From positions 62,001 through 126,000 of the forward strand of contig NZ_SDGZ01000004.1 of assembly GCF_008107635.1 (NCBI RefSeq): a stretch of DNA of 64,000 nucleotides. The letters run 5' to 3'. The translations under genes were made by a program, and so were the position numbers. A model generated the notes under the pieces. The model made no database searches, had not been told where the DNA came from, and was given only the letters and a program-made list of their open reading frames with translations. This document shows positions 1-8,192 of this stretch, piece by piece (position 1 is the stretch's first letter; each line of letters opens with the position of its first letter). This DNA comes from Weissella muntiaci (GTDB lineage Bacteria > Bacillota > Bacilli > Lactobacillales > Lactobacillaceae).

Positions 1-184
1 CCCAGGAGCTTCAGTTAGTCAGGGCGCTGTGATTGGTGCTTGTGCCGTGTTGGCGGCTTCGCAGCAGGCGCCCTTGATGGCATTGTTTATGATTTTTGAA
101 GTGTGCCATTTGGATTACTCAGCGCTGTTGCCACTTAGTTTAAGTGTCGCGCTTTCGATTTCAACTGCAAAATTAGTTAAATAG
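1..184 (+). CDS. ClC-family chloride channel, C-terminal end (partial)
   Basis: The reading frame is open from the window edge (first full codon at base 2) to TAG at 182-184. About 60 C-terminal residues remain. They include GASVSQGAVIGA and then QQAPLMALFMIFEV, which matches the conserved segment near the end of ClC channels and exchangers where a Q-A-P-L turn leads into a late membrane helix. These proteins move chloride, with or without protons, across the membrane. The protein ends soon after the last hydrophobic helix, so no C-terminal CBS domain is present. The start and the selectivity-filter residues lie outside the window, so channel or antiporter cannot be decided. Confidence 0.75.
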   Translation, partial: PGASVSQGAVIGACAVLAASQQAPLMALFMIFEVCHLDYSALLPLSLSVALSISTAKLVK

Positions 185-191
185 TCTTATT

Positions 192-221
192 GTCGAACGT
201 CATTGGCGTTCGACTTTTTTG
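192..221 (+). terminator. Rho-independent terminator after the ClC gene
   Basis: An 8-bp perfect stem (GTCGAACG/CGTTCGAC) with a 7-base loop is followed by six T residues, 8 bases after the stop codon. Confidence 0.9.
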
Positions 222-309
222 TTTGTTAGATGTAAGCGTTTAATTTCGTTTAACAAAGCGGTTATATTACAATCAAGGTGAATTCGCAGATATTGATTGG
301 AGGGGGCAA

Positions 310-1062
310 ATGAAAAAAGGAAAAATTATTTTAATAATTTTGGTTGTTGGATTATTAGTCTTGCTGACACTATTAGCATTCTTACGTCCAAACGGACCGT
401 CACAGAATAAGAACGTTCCAAAATCATATTATCGGCAGAAAGGAACAAGCGAACAGATGAAAAAATATGTTGCAGGGACACTGCTTGAGGCGACCAAACA
501 GGCTGATTTAAATAGAGTAAAAAAGTTGCTAACCAATTCAACAGTTCAGGTTGATGAAGTGGATCATGAAAGTAATACGGCGCTCGCAATTGCGGTTCAG
601 AAAAATGATGTCCAAATTGCAAAGGTTTTGATTGATCATGGTGCGGATATTAACTATCAAAATAAAATTAGTGACAGTCCATATCTTTATGCAGGAGCCC
701 AAGGAAGGACTGAAATCTTAGCTTACATGCTTGAACACAGTCAACCAGACGAGCAGATTCATAACCGGTTTGGCGGGAATGCACTGATACCGGCAGCTGA
801 GAAGGGGCACATTGATAATGTACGCTTGTTGTTAGCAGATGGGCGTGAGAACATCAATCACCAAAATAATTTTGGCTACACGGCATTAATTGAGGCAGTC
901 GCCTTACGAGACGGATCAGAAACTTACCAAGAAATTGTGCGGATTTTACTTGAGAACGGTGCAGATCAGTCAATCAGAGATAATGACGGAAAGACAGCTT
1001 TAGACTATGCTAATCAATATAATTATGTGGCGATCCGCGCCTTATTAATTGCATATCAATAG
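310..1062 (+). CDS. Membrane-anchored ankyrin-repeat protein
   Basis: This is a 250-residue protein with an uncleaved-looking N-terminal hydrophobic helix (about residues 6-25) behind Lys residues, so an extracytoplasmic ankyrin domain is predicted. Ankyrin repeats fill residues 75-250: TALAIAVQKND, VLIDHGADINYQN, VRLLLADG, TALIEAV, ILLENGADQSIRD and KTALDYA fit the consensus. Ankyrin domains bind proteins; no enzymatic motif is seen. The start ATG follows a GGAGGGGG ribosome site. It stands alone between two terminators, so it is probably monocistronic. Its partner is unknown. Confidence 0.85.
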   Translation: MKKGKIILIILVVGLLVLLTLLAFLRPNGPSQNKNVPKSYYRQKGTSEQMKKYVAGTLLEATKQADLNRVKKLLTNSTVQVDEVDHESNTALAIAVQKNDVQIAKVLIDHGADINYQNKISDSPYLYAGAQGRTEILAYMLEHSQPDEQIHNRFGGNALIPAAEKGHIDNVRLLLADGRENINHQNNFGYTALIEAVALRDGSETYQEIVRILLENGADQSIRDNDGKTALDYANQYNYVAIRALLIAYQ

Positions 1063-1077
1063 TTGAACGATCGGATG

Positions 1078-1106
1078 GCCGTGTGCTTTGCACAAGGCTT
1101 TTTTTG
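1078..1106 (+). terminator. Terminator after the ankyrin gene
   Basis: The stem GCC-G-TGTGC / GCACA-A-GGC has one internal mismatch and a TTT loop. It is followed by seven T residues. Confidence 0.85.
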
Positions 1107-1286
1107 TTCAATTAAATGAGTTGAAATATTCAATCTTTTTGGCAAAGAACATATAAAATTAGGGCTTTTGAACTTAAAAATGCTTAATTCATTCATTGAA
1201 AGGTGAAATAATCTCGATAGGATAAAGGTAACATAGTGCACAGGATTGAGGGGGCGTTTAATCTTTTGATGAAGTGAGGTGCAAAC

Positions 1287-2690
1287 ATGAACTGGCATGA
1301 GCAAACAAAGGTATATGAAGCTGCGTTGATTAAGGATTTAGATAAAATTATTCGAATTCCATCTGTTTTAGAAGTGAAATCGAGCACACCACAAATGCCG
1401 TTTGGAGTTGATGTGGTACGAGCATTGACGGCGATGGAAGAGCTGGCAATGCGGGATGGTTTCAGGTTCGGGCGAGTTGATAATATGGTCACGTGGATTG
1501 AATATGGCCCGAAGGATGCTGCTGAAACGGTCGGAATCTTAACACACATTGATGTGGTCCCGGCCGGTGATGGTTGGGATAGCAATCCCTTTCAAGCTAA
1601 CGTTCGGGCGGGTAAATTATATGGGCGTGGGGCGGCGGATATGAAGTCAGATGTGATGACATCATATTATGCAATTAAATATTTAAAGGATCATGCGATT
1701 GAATTAAAGCGCAAGGTTCGGTTGATAATTGGTACTGATGAAGAGAATCAGTGGCGTGATTTGCCAAAATATTTTGAAGTCGAGGGGAAACCAGTGATGG
1801 GCTTTTCGCCTGATGGAACATTTCCAGTCATTAATGGTGAAAAAGCTTTCCAAACGATTCAATTACGATTTCCTAGTCAATCTAGTGGGGCCTTTATCTT
1901 GATGCGGTTCATGGCAGGTGAGCGAAGTAATGTTGTTCCCGGTGAGGCACGGGCGCGTTTATTGGTTCCAGATGTTAAGCAACTTGAGTTGGATTTCAAG
2001 AATTATTTAGCACAATATCCATTTCTTTCTGGTGAGGTGAGTACTAATCGACAAGAAATCCGGTTAACTTTATATGGGCGGCAGGCGCATGGCGCATATC
2101 CGCAAGATGGCGAGAATGCTGGCACTTACTTAGCTAACTTTCTAAATCAATATACATTTGAAGATGATGCAGCTGCTTTCCTTGAACTATTAGACACCTT
2201 ACACACAGACATTTTGGCAGAAACTTTAGGTTTGCAATACACTGACTCTGAAATGGGGGTGCTAACGCTGAATGTTGCAATTATGCGGTTTAATCATAAT
2301 GGTCAAGGTCAAATTTCATTAGGTTTCCGTTATCCAAAAGGCATGAACTTGCAGACTGTTAAAGATCAGGTTGGCCAACATTTAGGCACGTTACATGCAA
2401 AATTGACGGTTCAGCCAGGTGGGATGGAACCCCATTTAGTTCCATTAACTGATCCGCTGGTCCATGTGCTATCTTTGGCCTATGCGAGTGAGGTTGGGAT
2501 GTATGCCCCGCCTAGGACATCTAATGGTGGATCATATGCCCGTTTATTAGAGCGTGGTGTTGCCTTTGGGGGGCAGTTTCCGGATGTGCCAGTGACTAGT
2601 CATCAATCAAATGAGTATGTACCGGTTGAAAATCTGACACGCACAATGGCAGTCTTTGTTAACGCATTAATTAGTTTGGATAAAATCTAA
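1287..2690 (+). CDS. pepV: Dipeptidase PepV, M20 family metallopeptidase
   Basis: The 467-residue length matches lactobacillal PepV (about 470). M20 signatures are in order: [12 protein letters not shown] (His87, Asp89), [10 protein letters not shown] (bridging Asp118), TDEENQW (Glu152/153 pair), and near the C-terminus TSHQSNEYV, which carries the second metal-ligand histidine. The enzyme is a cytoplasmic dinuclear-zinc dipeptidase that finishes peptide breakdown by cutting dipeptides with a free N-terminus. The ATG follows GAAGTGAGG at normal spacing. The gene starts about 180 bases after the upstream terminator and is followed 54 bases later by gshA with no clear terminator, so the two may be cotranscribed. 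Confidence 0.92.
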   Translation: MNWHEQTKVYEAALIKDLDKIIRIPSVLEVKSSTPQMPFGVDVVRALTAMEELAMRDGFRFGRVDNMVTWIEYGPKDAAETVGILTHIDVVPAGDGWDSNPFQANVRAGKLYGRGAADMKSDVMTSYYAIKYLKDHAIELKRKVRLIIGTDEENQWRDLPKYFEVEGKPVMGFSPDGTFPVINGEKAFQTIQLRFPSQSSGAFILMRFMAGERSNVVPGEARARLLVPDVKQLELDFKNYLAQYPFLSGEVSTNRQEIRLTLYGRQAHGAYPQDGENAGTYLANFLNQYTFEDDAAAFLELLDTLHTDILAETLGLQYTDSEMGVLTLNVAIMRFNHNGQGQISLGFRYPKGMNLQTVKDQVGQHLGTLHAKLTVQPGGMEPHLVPLTDPLVHVLSLAYASEVGMYAPPRTSNGGSYARLLERGVAFGGQFPDVPVTSHQSNEYVPVENLTRTMAVFVNALISLDKI

Positions 2691-2744
2691 TCAACGAACT
2701 TAATCTACACGATGATTATCAAATATGCTTTGGGGGATTTCATT

Positions 2745-4058
2745 ATGACAACGAATACAAAAATCATTAAGGCTTTCCGAGATAATGTTGAATGGCGTAA
2801 TTTATTGTTGGCGGGGAATTTTGGCTTGGAAATGGAAGTAAATCGCATTCAACGTAATGGTGAATTAAGTGCGCAACCATATCCAAGGTTGTTTGGTGAC
2901 CGGCGTAAGCATCCTTTTTTAAAAAGTGATTATTCTGAGGGGATGATTGAATTAGTGACACCAGTTGGTAAGTCGATCAAGGAAGCTTACGATGAGTTGC
3001 GATATTTGACGTATGTCTTGCGGCATGAGCTTTATGATAATGAGGGGCTCTGGCCACTGAGCTTGCCCCCAAGAGTCAAGGAAAACGATGTTGAATGGTT
3101 AGATACATTTTTTGAAAAAAATTGGGAACAAAGGTACCATAATTATTTGATTCAGCGTTATGGTTCAGTACATGGCATCATTAGTGGCCCCCATATTAAT
3201 TTGGCCGTTAATCAACAGCTGATCGAGCGGTTATTTGAACTTTCTGGTGAGCAGGATCTAAAACAGTTTACAAATAATTTCTATTATCGAATTGGACAAG
3301 GGTTTGAAGCCAACCGTGGCTTACTGATTTATTTATTTGGTGCCAGCCCCATTAATTTCAATGACAGTGATCAAAATATTCCGAAAGACTTGAAGCTTGG
3401 GCGTTCAATTCGAAATAGCCAATATGGTTACGTTAATACAAATGAGGTTGCAATTGACTATGCGGGTGATTTTAATGAACATGTAGATAAGATTCGGACG
3501 GCCGTCACTCAGGGGAAAATCTTCGCACCAAGTGAATTCTATGGAACGGTTAGGTTTAAAGGGCATGGCAGTTATGAAGATCTTCGGGACAACGGAATTG
3601 AGTATCTGGAGTTAAGAATTATTGATACGAATCCCTTTGACGAAAATGGGATTGCTTTAGCCGACTTAAACATTATTCAATTTTTGGTGGCCTGGATGAT
3701 TGTATTTAATAAGTCGTATACCGATAATGAGCTAGTTGAGCGCCGAAAGATAGCAAATCAAGTTGCATTAAGTGATCCCTTTGAGCTATTTGATTTCGAG
3801 GAACAATTTATTGATGAATTGAAACAGGTAAACCAAATATTTGGGGGTTATTTTACGAAACCAATGTTGCTTATCTTGGAACGACTAAAGGATGCGAAGA
3901 AGACGCCTGCGGGGCAGTTAATGCAGATTACTAAGACGAAGATTGGTTTACATGATTGGGCACGTCAGGTGGCACTAAATCGACAGCAAGCCTTTCGTAA
4001 TCGTCGGCAGGATGCCTTGACTTACGAGAAGATGGCGCGTTTGCTTACAGGAGAATAA
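2745..4058 (+). CDS. gshA: Glutamate-cysteine ligase (GshA type)
   Basis: The protein is similar to the N-terminal glutamate-cysteine ligase domain of bacterial GshA/GshAB (FGLEMEVNRI, GPHINLAVN, YLELRIIDTNPFDENG). It would join glutamate and cysteine with ATP, the first step of glutathione synthesis. At 437 residues it ends after the ligase domain: the ATP-grasp glutathione synthetase part of fused GshF (about 750 residues) is absent, so the product may be gamma-glutamylcysteine. I chose ATG 2745 because TGGGGGAT lies 6 bases upstream; an in-frame ATG at 2712 has no ribosome site. It follows pepV closely. Confidence 0.85.
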   Translation: MTTNTKIIKAFRDNVEWRNLLLAGNFGLEMEVNRIQRNGELSAQPYPRLFGDRRKHPFLKSDYSEGMIELVTPVGKSIKEAYDELRYLTYVLRHELYDNEGLWPLSLPPRVKENDVEWLDTFFEKNWEQRYHNYLIQRYGSVHGIISGPHINLAVNQQLIERLFELSGEQDLKQFTNNFYYRIGQGFEANRGLLIYLFGASPINFNDSDQNIPKDLKLGRSIRNSQYGYVNTNEVAIDYAGDFNEHVDKIRTAVTQGKIFAPSEFYGTVRFKGHGSYEDLRDNGIEYLELRIIDTNPFDENGIALADLNIIQFLVAWMIVFNKSYTDNELVERRKIANQVALSDPFELFDFEEQFIDELKQVNQIFGGYFTKPMLLILERLKDAKKTPAGQLMQITKTKIGLHDWARQVALNRQQAFRNRRQDALTYEKMARLLTGE

Positions 4059-4065
4059 CAATTTT

Positions 4066-4094
4066 GGCCGGTCAGTGATGGCGGGCCGTTTTCT
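4066..4094 (+). terminator. Probable terminator after gshA
   Basis: An imperfect hairpin (GGCC-g-GTCA / TGGC-g-GGCC) is followed by GTTTTC, just past the gshA stop. Confidence 0.6.
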
Positions 4095-4115
4095 GTCGTT
4101 TCAATTAAGTTTAAC

Positions 4116-4143
4116 TTGATATTGCTTTTGAACAGTATATAAT
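4116..4143 (+). promoter_or_regulatory. Sigma-A promoter flanked by an inverted repeat
   Basis: TTGATA at 4116-4121 and TATAAT at 4138-4143 are 16 bp apart. The core TTAAGTTTAA (4105-4114) upstream is repeated inverted as TTAAACTTAA (4143-4152) at the downstream edge, so the promoter sits between two arms of a possible operator. Confidence 0.7.
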
Positions 4144-4178
4144 TAAACTTAACAAGAGACGAAAGAGAGTAGTTTAAA

Positions 4179-4463
4179 ATGAATAAGTGGTATTCGGTTA
4201 CATATTTTAATGGCCTCCTTGATCAAGAGTCGCAATGTGAATATCGAACAGAGAATTTTCCAGAGGCGATTCGATATGCTCAGAAAGTAACATCAAAAAA
4301 TGTGATGTTGCAGATTGACCTAATTGATCATGATGCTGTACATAGTAGTAGTGTTTTAAAAGTTTGGCATGGTGGTGAAAATAAGAAAGCAACCGTGGAA
4401 AACACTCCAAACCTTGAAGAGAAAGGTTTCCGAAGTAGCTTGCGAAATTATCTGTTTAATTAA
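4179..4463 (+). CDS. Small protein of unknown function (94 aa)
   Basis: I do not recognise this family. The protein starts MNKWYSVTYFNG, has no signal peptide or membrane helix, and is mixed in charge, so it is probably a small soluble cytoplasmic protein. The ATG follows a GAAAGAGAG ribosome site, and a good sigma-A promoter flanked by an inverted repeat lies directly upstream, which supports a real, possibly regulated gene. The next small gene has its own promoter, so the two are probably separate units. Confidence 0.65.
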   Translation: MNKWYSVTYFNGLLDQESQCEYRTENFPEAIRYAQKVTSKNVMLQIDLIDHDAVHSSSVLKVWHGGENKKATVENTPNLEEKGFRSSLRNYLFN

Positions 4464-4521
4464 ATGGATAGGGTTAAGCTTGATTCCTTAGGAAATTTGA
4501 ATGAACTTAGTTCGATTGAAA

Positions 4522-4550
4522 TTGACAATATATTTTTAATTGTGTATAAT
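4522..4550 (+). promoter_or_regulatory. Consensus sigma-A promoter
   Basis: TTGACA at 4522-4527, a 17-bp spacer, and TATAAT at 4545-4550 give a perfect consensus promoter. It lies 26 bases upstream of the 56-aa gene. Confidence 0.85.
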
Positions 4551-4576
4551 TTCACACTGGGGAATGGAGGAGTATT

Positions 4577-4747
4577 ATGAAAAAGCATTTTGAGCGACCA
4601 ATTAAGAATGCAGCGAATGAAGCTGTTCTAGTTGAATGGTACGAAAGAGCGGGGCATACGGTTCAGGTTAAAAGTCGGACAAATACCGCTAAAAATGGTG
4701 CAATTGCAACCGAATTATACTTGGAAGTACAAACGTTAGAAGCATAA
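4577..4747 (+). CDS. Small unknown protein (56 aa) behind a strong promoter
   Basis: This short reading frame has GGAGG 8 bases before its ATG, a perfect-consensus promoter upstream and a terminator downstream, so it is very probably a real, well expressed gene. The product begins MKKHFERPIKNAANEAV and is a soluble, mixed-charge peptide with no signal or membrane segment. I do not recognise a family. Its expression signals are stronger than those of its neighbours. Confidence 0.7.
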   Translation: MKKHFERPIKNAANEAVLVEWYERAGHTVQVKSRTNTAKNGAIATELYLEVQTLEA

Positions 4748-4763
4748 TTGAAGTTTTAACTAG

Positions 4764-4794
4764 AAAGGTGCTAATAAATTAGTGGCTTTTTTTA
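4764..4794 (+). terminator. Terminator after the 56-aa gene
   Basis: The hairpin AAG-g-TGCTAAT / ATTAGTG-g-CTT has one mismatch and is followed by a run of T residues. Confidence 0.75.
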
Positions 4795-4903
4795 TTATAA
4801 AGATTATGATTTATTAGGTGTAAGCATGGTTCTGCTTTAAATAAGTGAACGGATGATTTAGTACAATTAATTTAATAATCTTGAAGAGGAAGCAGGAAGT
4901 AAA

Positions 4904-5641
4904 ATGAAAGCATTAATTACAGGAGCGAATAAGGGGATTGGCTTTGCAATTGCTACTGAGATGGCTAAGCAAGGGATTGAAGTCTTTGTGGGCGCACGCT
5001 CAAAAGACCGTGGATTGGCGGCTGTCAATGAACTAGTGAGCAAGGGATTAAAAGCACACTATGTTCAGATTGACTTACAGGATCAGGCGTCCATTGAGCT
5101 AGCAGCTTCGGAGATTGATGATCTAGATATTTTGGTCAATAATGCTGGAATTCCTGATAGTCCTAAAGCTGGTCAACCAGCATTGCAGATGGATAAGGCG
5201 GTTGAAGAATATTCCAATGATGATTTGCGTTTAACGATGGAAGTGAACTTCTTAGGTACGCACGCAGTTATCAATCAATTTTTGCCTAAGATGACCACAA
5301 CTGGTAAGATTATCAATCTAACCGTTCCAATTCAACCAAATGAGTTTTGGCATCCCTTAGCATATATGACCTCGAAGGCGGCTTTAAACGCGATGATCAT
5401 GGCTTATGCTTGGGAATTTGATGCTAAACATCAACAAAGGCAGATTTTCGGTGTCTTGCCTGGTGCAATTGCAACGGATCTAAACGGAACGACGGTTGGT
5501 GATCTAGGTGGCTTAGTTCGTTCAAGTGAAGATGCTGGAAAATTAATTACCAAACTGGCACTGGATTCAGTCAATCATAATGGTGAAATTGTCCAATATG
5601 ATGGGAAGATTTTATCAGATTATGAAGCACAACTTCGTTAA
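4904..5641 (+). CDS. Short-chain dehydrogenase/reductase
   Basis: A 245-residue classical SDR. The Rossmann glycine motif TGANKGIG is at residues 6-13, NNAG at 79-82, and the catalytic YMTSK has Tyr154 and Lys158. The usual catalytic serine before the tyrosine falls in IINLTVPIQ, where Thr140 or no residue would have to serve. The Arg32 in VGARS after the second strand suggests NADPH preference. It should reduce a carbonyl or oxidise an alcohol in the cytoplasm; the substrate cannot be read. The ATG follows GAGGAAGCAGG. It is flanked by terminators on both sides, so it is monocistronic. Confidence 0.85.
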   Translation: MKALITGANKGIGFAIATEMAKQGIEVFVGARSKDRGLAAVNELVSKGLKAHYVQIDLQDQASIELAASEIDDLDILVNNAGIPDSPKAGQPALQMDKAVEEYSNDDLRLTMEVNFLGTHAVINQFLPKMTTTGKIINLTVPIQPNEFWHPLAYMTSKAALNAMIMAYAWEFDAKHQQRQIFGVLPGAIATDLNGTTVGDLGGLVRSSEDAGKLITKLALDSVNHNGEIVQYDGKILSDYEAQLR

Positions 5642-5662
5642 TTAAATATTGTTTGCTTAGGG

Positions 5663-5702
5663 AAAACAGCTTGAAATGATAATTTTCGAGCTGTTTTTTT
5701 AT
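5663..5702 (+). terminator. Terminator after the SDR gene
   Basis: AAACAGCT pairs with AGCTGTTT around an extended loop whose inner arms also pair (TGAAA/TTTCG). Seven T residues follow. Confidence 0.85.
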
Positions 5703-5711
5703 TTTTCATTA

Positions 5712-5768
5712 TTGACGCAGGATAAGGTTGGAATATACTAAAGGTAATAAGAGATTATTCTTATTACC
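5712..5768 (+). promoter_or_regulatory. katA promoter with an adjacent 10-bp inverted repeat
   Basis: TTGACG at 5712-5717 and TATACT at 5734-5739 (16-bp spacer) form a promoter. Immediately downstream GGTAATAAGA (5743-5752) is repeated inverted as TCTTATTACC (5759-5768) around a 6-base spacer. This covers the expected start site, the usual place for a repressor operator. It is not a terminator because no T run follows. Confidence 0.7.
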
Positions 5769-5866
5769 AGAAGTTTCATATATATGTAACAAGTCATTGG
5801 TATATGATAGTATATCAGCACGCAGACGAGAATGTTGTTTTATTTGTAACGAATGAGGGAAAGAAA

Positions 5867-7318
5867 ATGGTTAAAACAAAGATTACGACAAAAGGTGGAC
5901 AACCATTTGCTAATAATGAACATTCATTATCGGCAGGTGCGCGGGGTCCATTGTTGCTACAGGATTATCAATTAGTTGAGAAGTTGGCACACTTCAATCG
6001 TGAAAGAATTCCTGAACGTGTTGTGCATGCAAATGGTTCTGGTGCGAAAGGCTATTTTGAACTGACAAATGACATGTCTGCTTACACAAAGGCGGATTTG
6101 TTTCAAGGGGTTGGGAAAAAGACAGAAGTGTTTGCCCGCTTCTCACAAGTTGCCGGTGAGCAGGGGTATCCTGATACTATTCGAGATGTGCATGGTTTTG
6201 CGACACGCTTTTATACAAAAGATGGGTTATATGACATTGTCGGTAATAATACACCGGTTTTCTTTTTGAATGATCCATTGAAGTTTCCCGATTTTATTCA
6301 TTCACAAAAACGGGAACCGCAGACTGGTTTACGTGATGCGAATATGCAGTGGGATTACTTCGCACATGCCCCTGAGAGTCTGCATCAAGTAACTATTCTA
6401 TTTTCTGATCGTGGATTGCCCTATGGGTATGGTTACATGCACGGTTATGGATCGCATACTTTTAAGTGGGTGAATGCGAAAGGCGAGCAATTCTGGGTTA
6501 AGTATCATTTCCGGACAGATCACGGGGTGAAAAATCTCACGCCAACGGATGCTGAGACATTAGCAAGCGTGAACACGAATTGGTATCGTCAAGAGATGTT
6601 TGATGCGATTGAGGAAGGCGATTTCCCATCATGGACTTTGAAGGTCCAGATAATTCCTTATGAAGAGGGGCTCAATTACAAGTATGACATCTTTGATGTT
6701 ACTAAGGTTGTGTCACAAAAGGATTATCCTTTGATTGAGGTGGGAAAATTTGTATTGGATCGTAATCCGGATAATTTCTTCAAGGACGTCGAAGAGGCGG
6801 CGTTAGCGCCATCTAATCTGGTACCAGGGATTGAGGCTTCAATGGATAAGGTTCTACAGGGACGGTTGTTTGCATATAGTGATGCACAGCGTTATCGTTT
6901 GGGGGCCAATTATCAAGATATTGATGTTAATCAACCGCATGGTGTGGAGATTCATTCCTATGAACGGGATGGTCATATGACTACCACCGAAAATGGCGGT
7001 GGTGATGTGAATTATGAACCGAACGGGCAAGGTGGGCCAGTATCAGATGAACGTGGTACTATTGCGGAATATCCTGTAACGGGGGAGGTTGCTAATCATT
7101 TAGCGTATGATCCAGATTACCATTCACAGCCGGGTGATCTTTATCGTTTGATGACAGAAGCGCAAAAAGAGATTTTGACTGATGAAATCGCGAAGTCGCT
7201 AGGTAGCATTGAATCAGAAGAGAATCAACGGCTAGAGATTGAGCAATTTACGAAGGCCGATCCGGACTATGGTCAGCGAGTACAGAAGAAGATTGCTGAA
7301 ATTAAAGAGAGAAAGTGA
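5867..7318 (+). CDS. katA: Haem catalase
   Basis: A small-subunit monofunctional catalase of 483 residues, the normal family length, which breaks hydrogen peroxide into water and oxygen in the cytoplasm. The active-site His54 lies in RVVHANGSGA, the distal Asn in PVFFLNDPLKF, and the proximal haem-ligand Tyr in RLFAYSDAQRYRLG. I chose ATG 5867 because GAGGGAAAG is directly upstream and the N-terminus (KTKITTKGGQPF) then matches the family; an in-frame ATG at 5804 adds an atypical 21-residue leader. It needs exogenous or acquired haem in lactobacilli. A promoter with an operator-like palindrome lies upstream. Confidence 0.95.
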   Translation: MVKTKITTKGGQPFANNEHSLSAGARGPLLLQDYQLVEKLAHFNRERIPERVVHANGSGAKGYFELTNDMSAYTKADLFQGVGKKTEVFARFSQVAGEQGYPDTIRDVHGFATRFYTKDGLYDIVGNNTPVFFLNDPLKFPDFIHSQKREPQTGLRDANMQWDYFAHAPESLHQVTILFSDRGLPYGYGYMHGYGSHTFKWVNAKGEQFWVKYHFRTDHGVKNLTPTDAETLASVNTNWYRQEMFDAIEEGDFPSWTLKVQIIPYEEGLNYKYDIFDVTKVVSQKDYPLIEVGKFVLDRNPDNFFKDVEEAALAPSNLVPGIEASMDKVLQGRLFAYSDAQRYRLGANYQDIDVNQPHGVEIHSYERDGHMTTTENGGGDVNYEPNGQGGPVSDERGTIAEYPVTGEVANHLAYDPDYHSQPGDLYRLMTEAQKEILTDEIAKSLGSIESEENQRLEIEQFTKADPDYGQRVQKKIAEIKERK

Positions 7319-7345
7319 TTTTCACCAATGGTTGATTAACTTAAC

Positions 7346-7384
7346 CGGAACCGTTCTTTAATAAAATGAGAACGGCTCTTTTGA
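7346..7384 (+). terminator. Terminator after katA
   Basis: CCGTTCT pairs with AGAACGG around an 11-base loop, followed by CTCTTTTG. Confidence 0.75.
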
Positions 7385-7560
7385 AACAAGGGCGGTTAAT
7401 GGAGCTATTGAATGAGCATAAATTGGTTGTCGAAAAATGCTTAGAGTTGTTTTTAATTAAAGTGGATCCCCAAAGCCACCGATTGTTTTAAGAAACTAGC
7501 CAATTATGAATGTCCAGCTGATATAATAATCTTACTAATAGTTTACTTGGGGTAGAATCG

Positions 7561-8136
7561 ATGAATAGGAAAAAAGGATTACTTATAATAGCCGGGGTAC
7601 TCACAATTAGCATTGTAGTGGGAATAGCTTATAGAGCGGTGCAGGTTAAGGACGCTAAGAATGCGGCAAGTTTGGCGATTAAACGAATTAATCGTCAAGA
7701 ATATCGTGGGGAGCTGCAGGATTACCTAAAACCATTTAGTGAGACCAATACAAATATTGCTGTGTATAGTATTCCATTCGCTACAAAGGCATATAAGAGA
7801 GATCGCTTTGTAGTTGAGGTGAAGCGTGCCAATATTGATTGGGATGCTAGTACTGCAACATATAATCGGGAAGTAACATATGATCAGTATCAGGCGAGCG
7901 GGAAGAAACAAAGATTTGAAATTGTTTTCCCAGATGTTGAACATGAGTCCGCGCCAAAATATTTTGCATATACAGGCTTGTCTAAGGTAGTTTATACGAC
8001 ACATGTAGATTATCTTGTGGTTGATTTATCAAACAAGCATGTTTCATTGAAAAACGCGGACTTCAGTCAGTCGAAGGACACTTGGATTAACAGAAAGCTA
8101 TATTCGGTAGATAATTATCGATTAGCCAAAAAATAA
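7561..8136 (+). CDS. Membrane-anchored protein of unknown function (191 aa)
   Basis: One N-terminal hydrophobic helix (residues 6-24, LLIIAGVLTISIVVGIAY) follows basic residues, and the remaining 165 residues are hydrophilic, so a membrane-tethered extracytoplasmic domain is predicted. No lipobox cysteine and no catalytic motif are visible and I do not recognise the family. The ATG follows TTGGGGTAG. It is convergent with the mevalonate operon and shares a strong bidirectional terminator with it. The 242 bases between katA and this gene hold only the katA terminator and presumably its promoter. Confidence 0.7.
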   Translation: MNRKKGLLIIAGVLTISIVVGIAYRAVQVKDAKNAASLAIKRINRQEYRGELQDYLKPFSETNTNIAVYSIPFATKAYKRDRFVVEVKRANIDWDASTATYNREVTYDQYQASGKKQRFEIVFPDVEHESAPKYFAYTGLSKVVYTTHVDYLVVDLSNKHVSLKNADFSQSKDTWINRKLYSVDNYRLAKK

Positions 8137-8145
8137 ATTAATGAA

Positions 8146-8192
8146 AAACGGCCCTAGAGTTGCAGAATATCCTGCAACCCTAGGGCCGTTTA
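8146..8192. terminator. Bidirectional terminator between convergent units
   Basis: A long near-perfect inverted repeat (ACGGCCCTAG...GTTGCAG / CTGCAAC...CTAGGGCCGT) with A residues on the left and T residues on the right sits between the 191-aa gene and the end of the mevalonate operon. It overlaps the last base before the fni stop. Confidence 0.9.
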
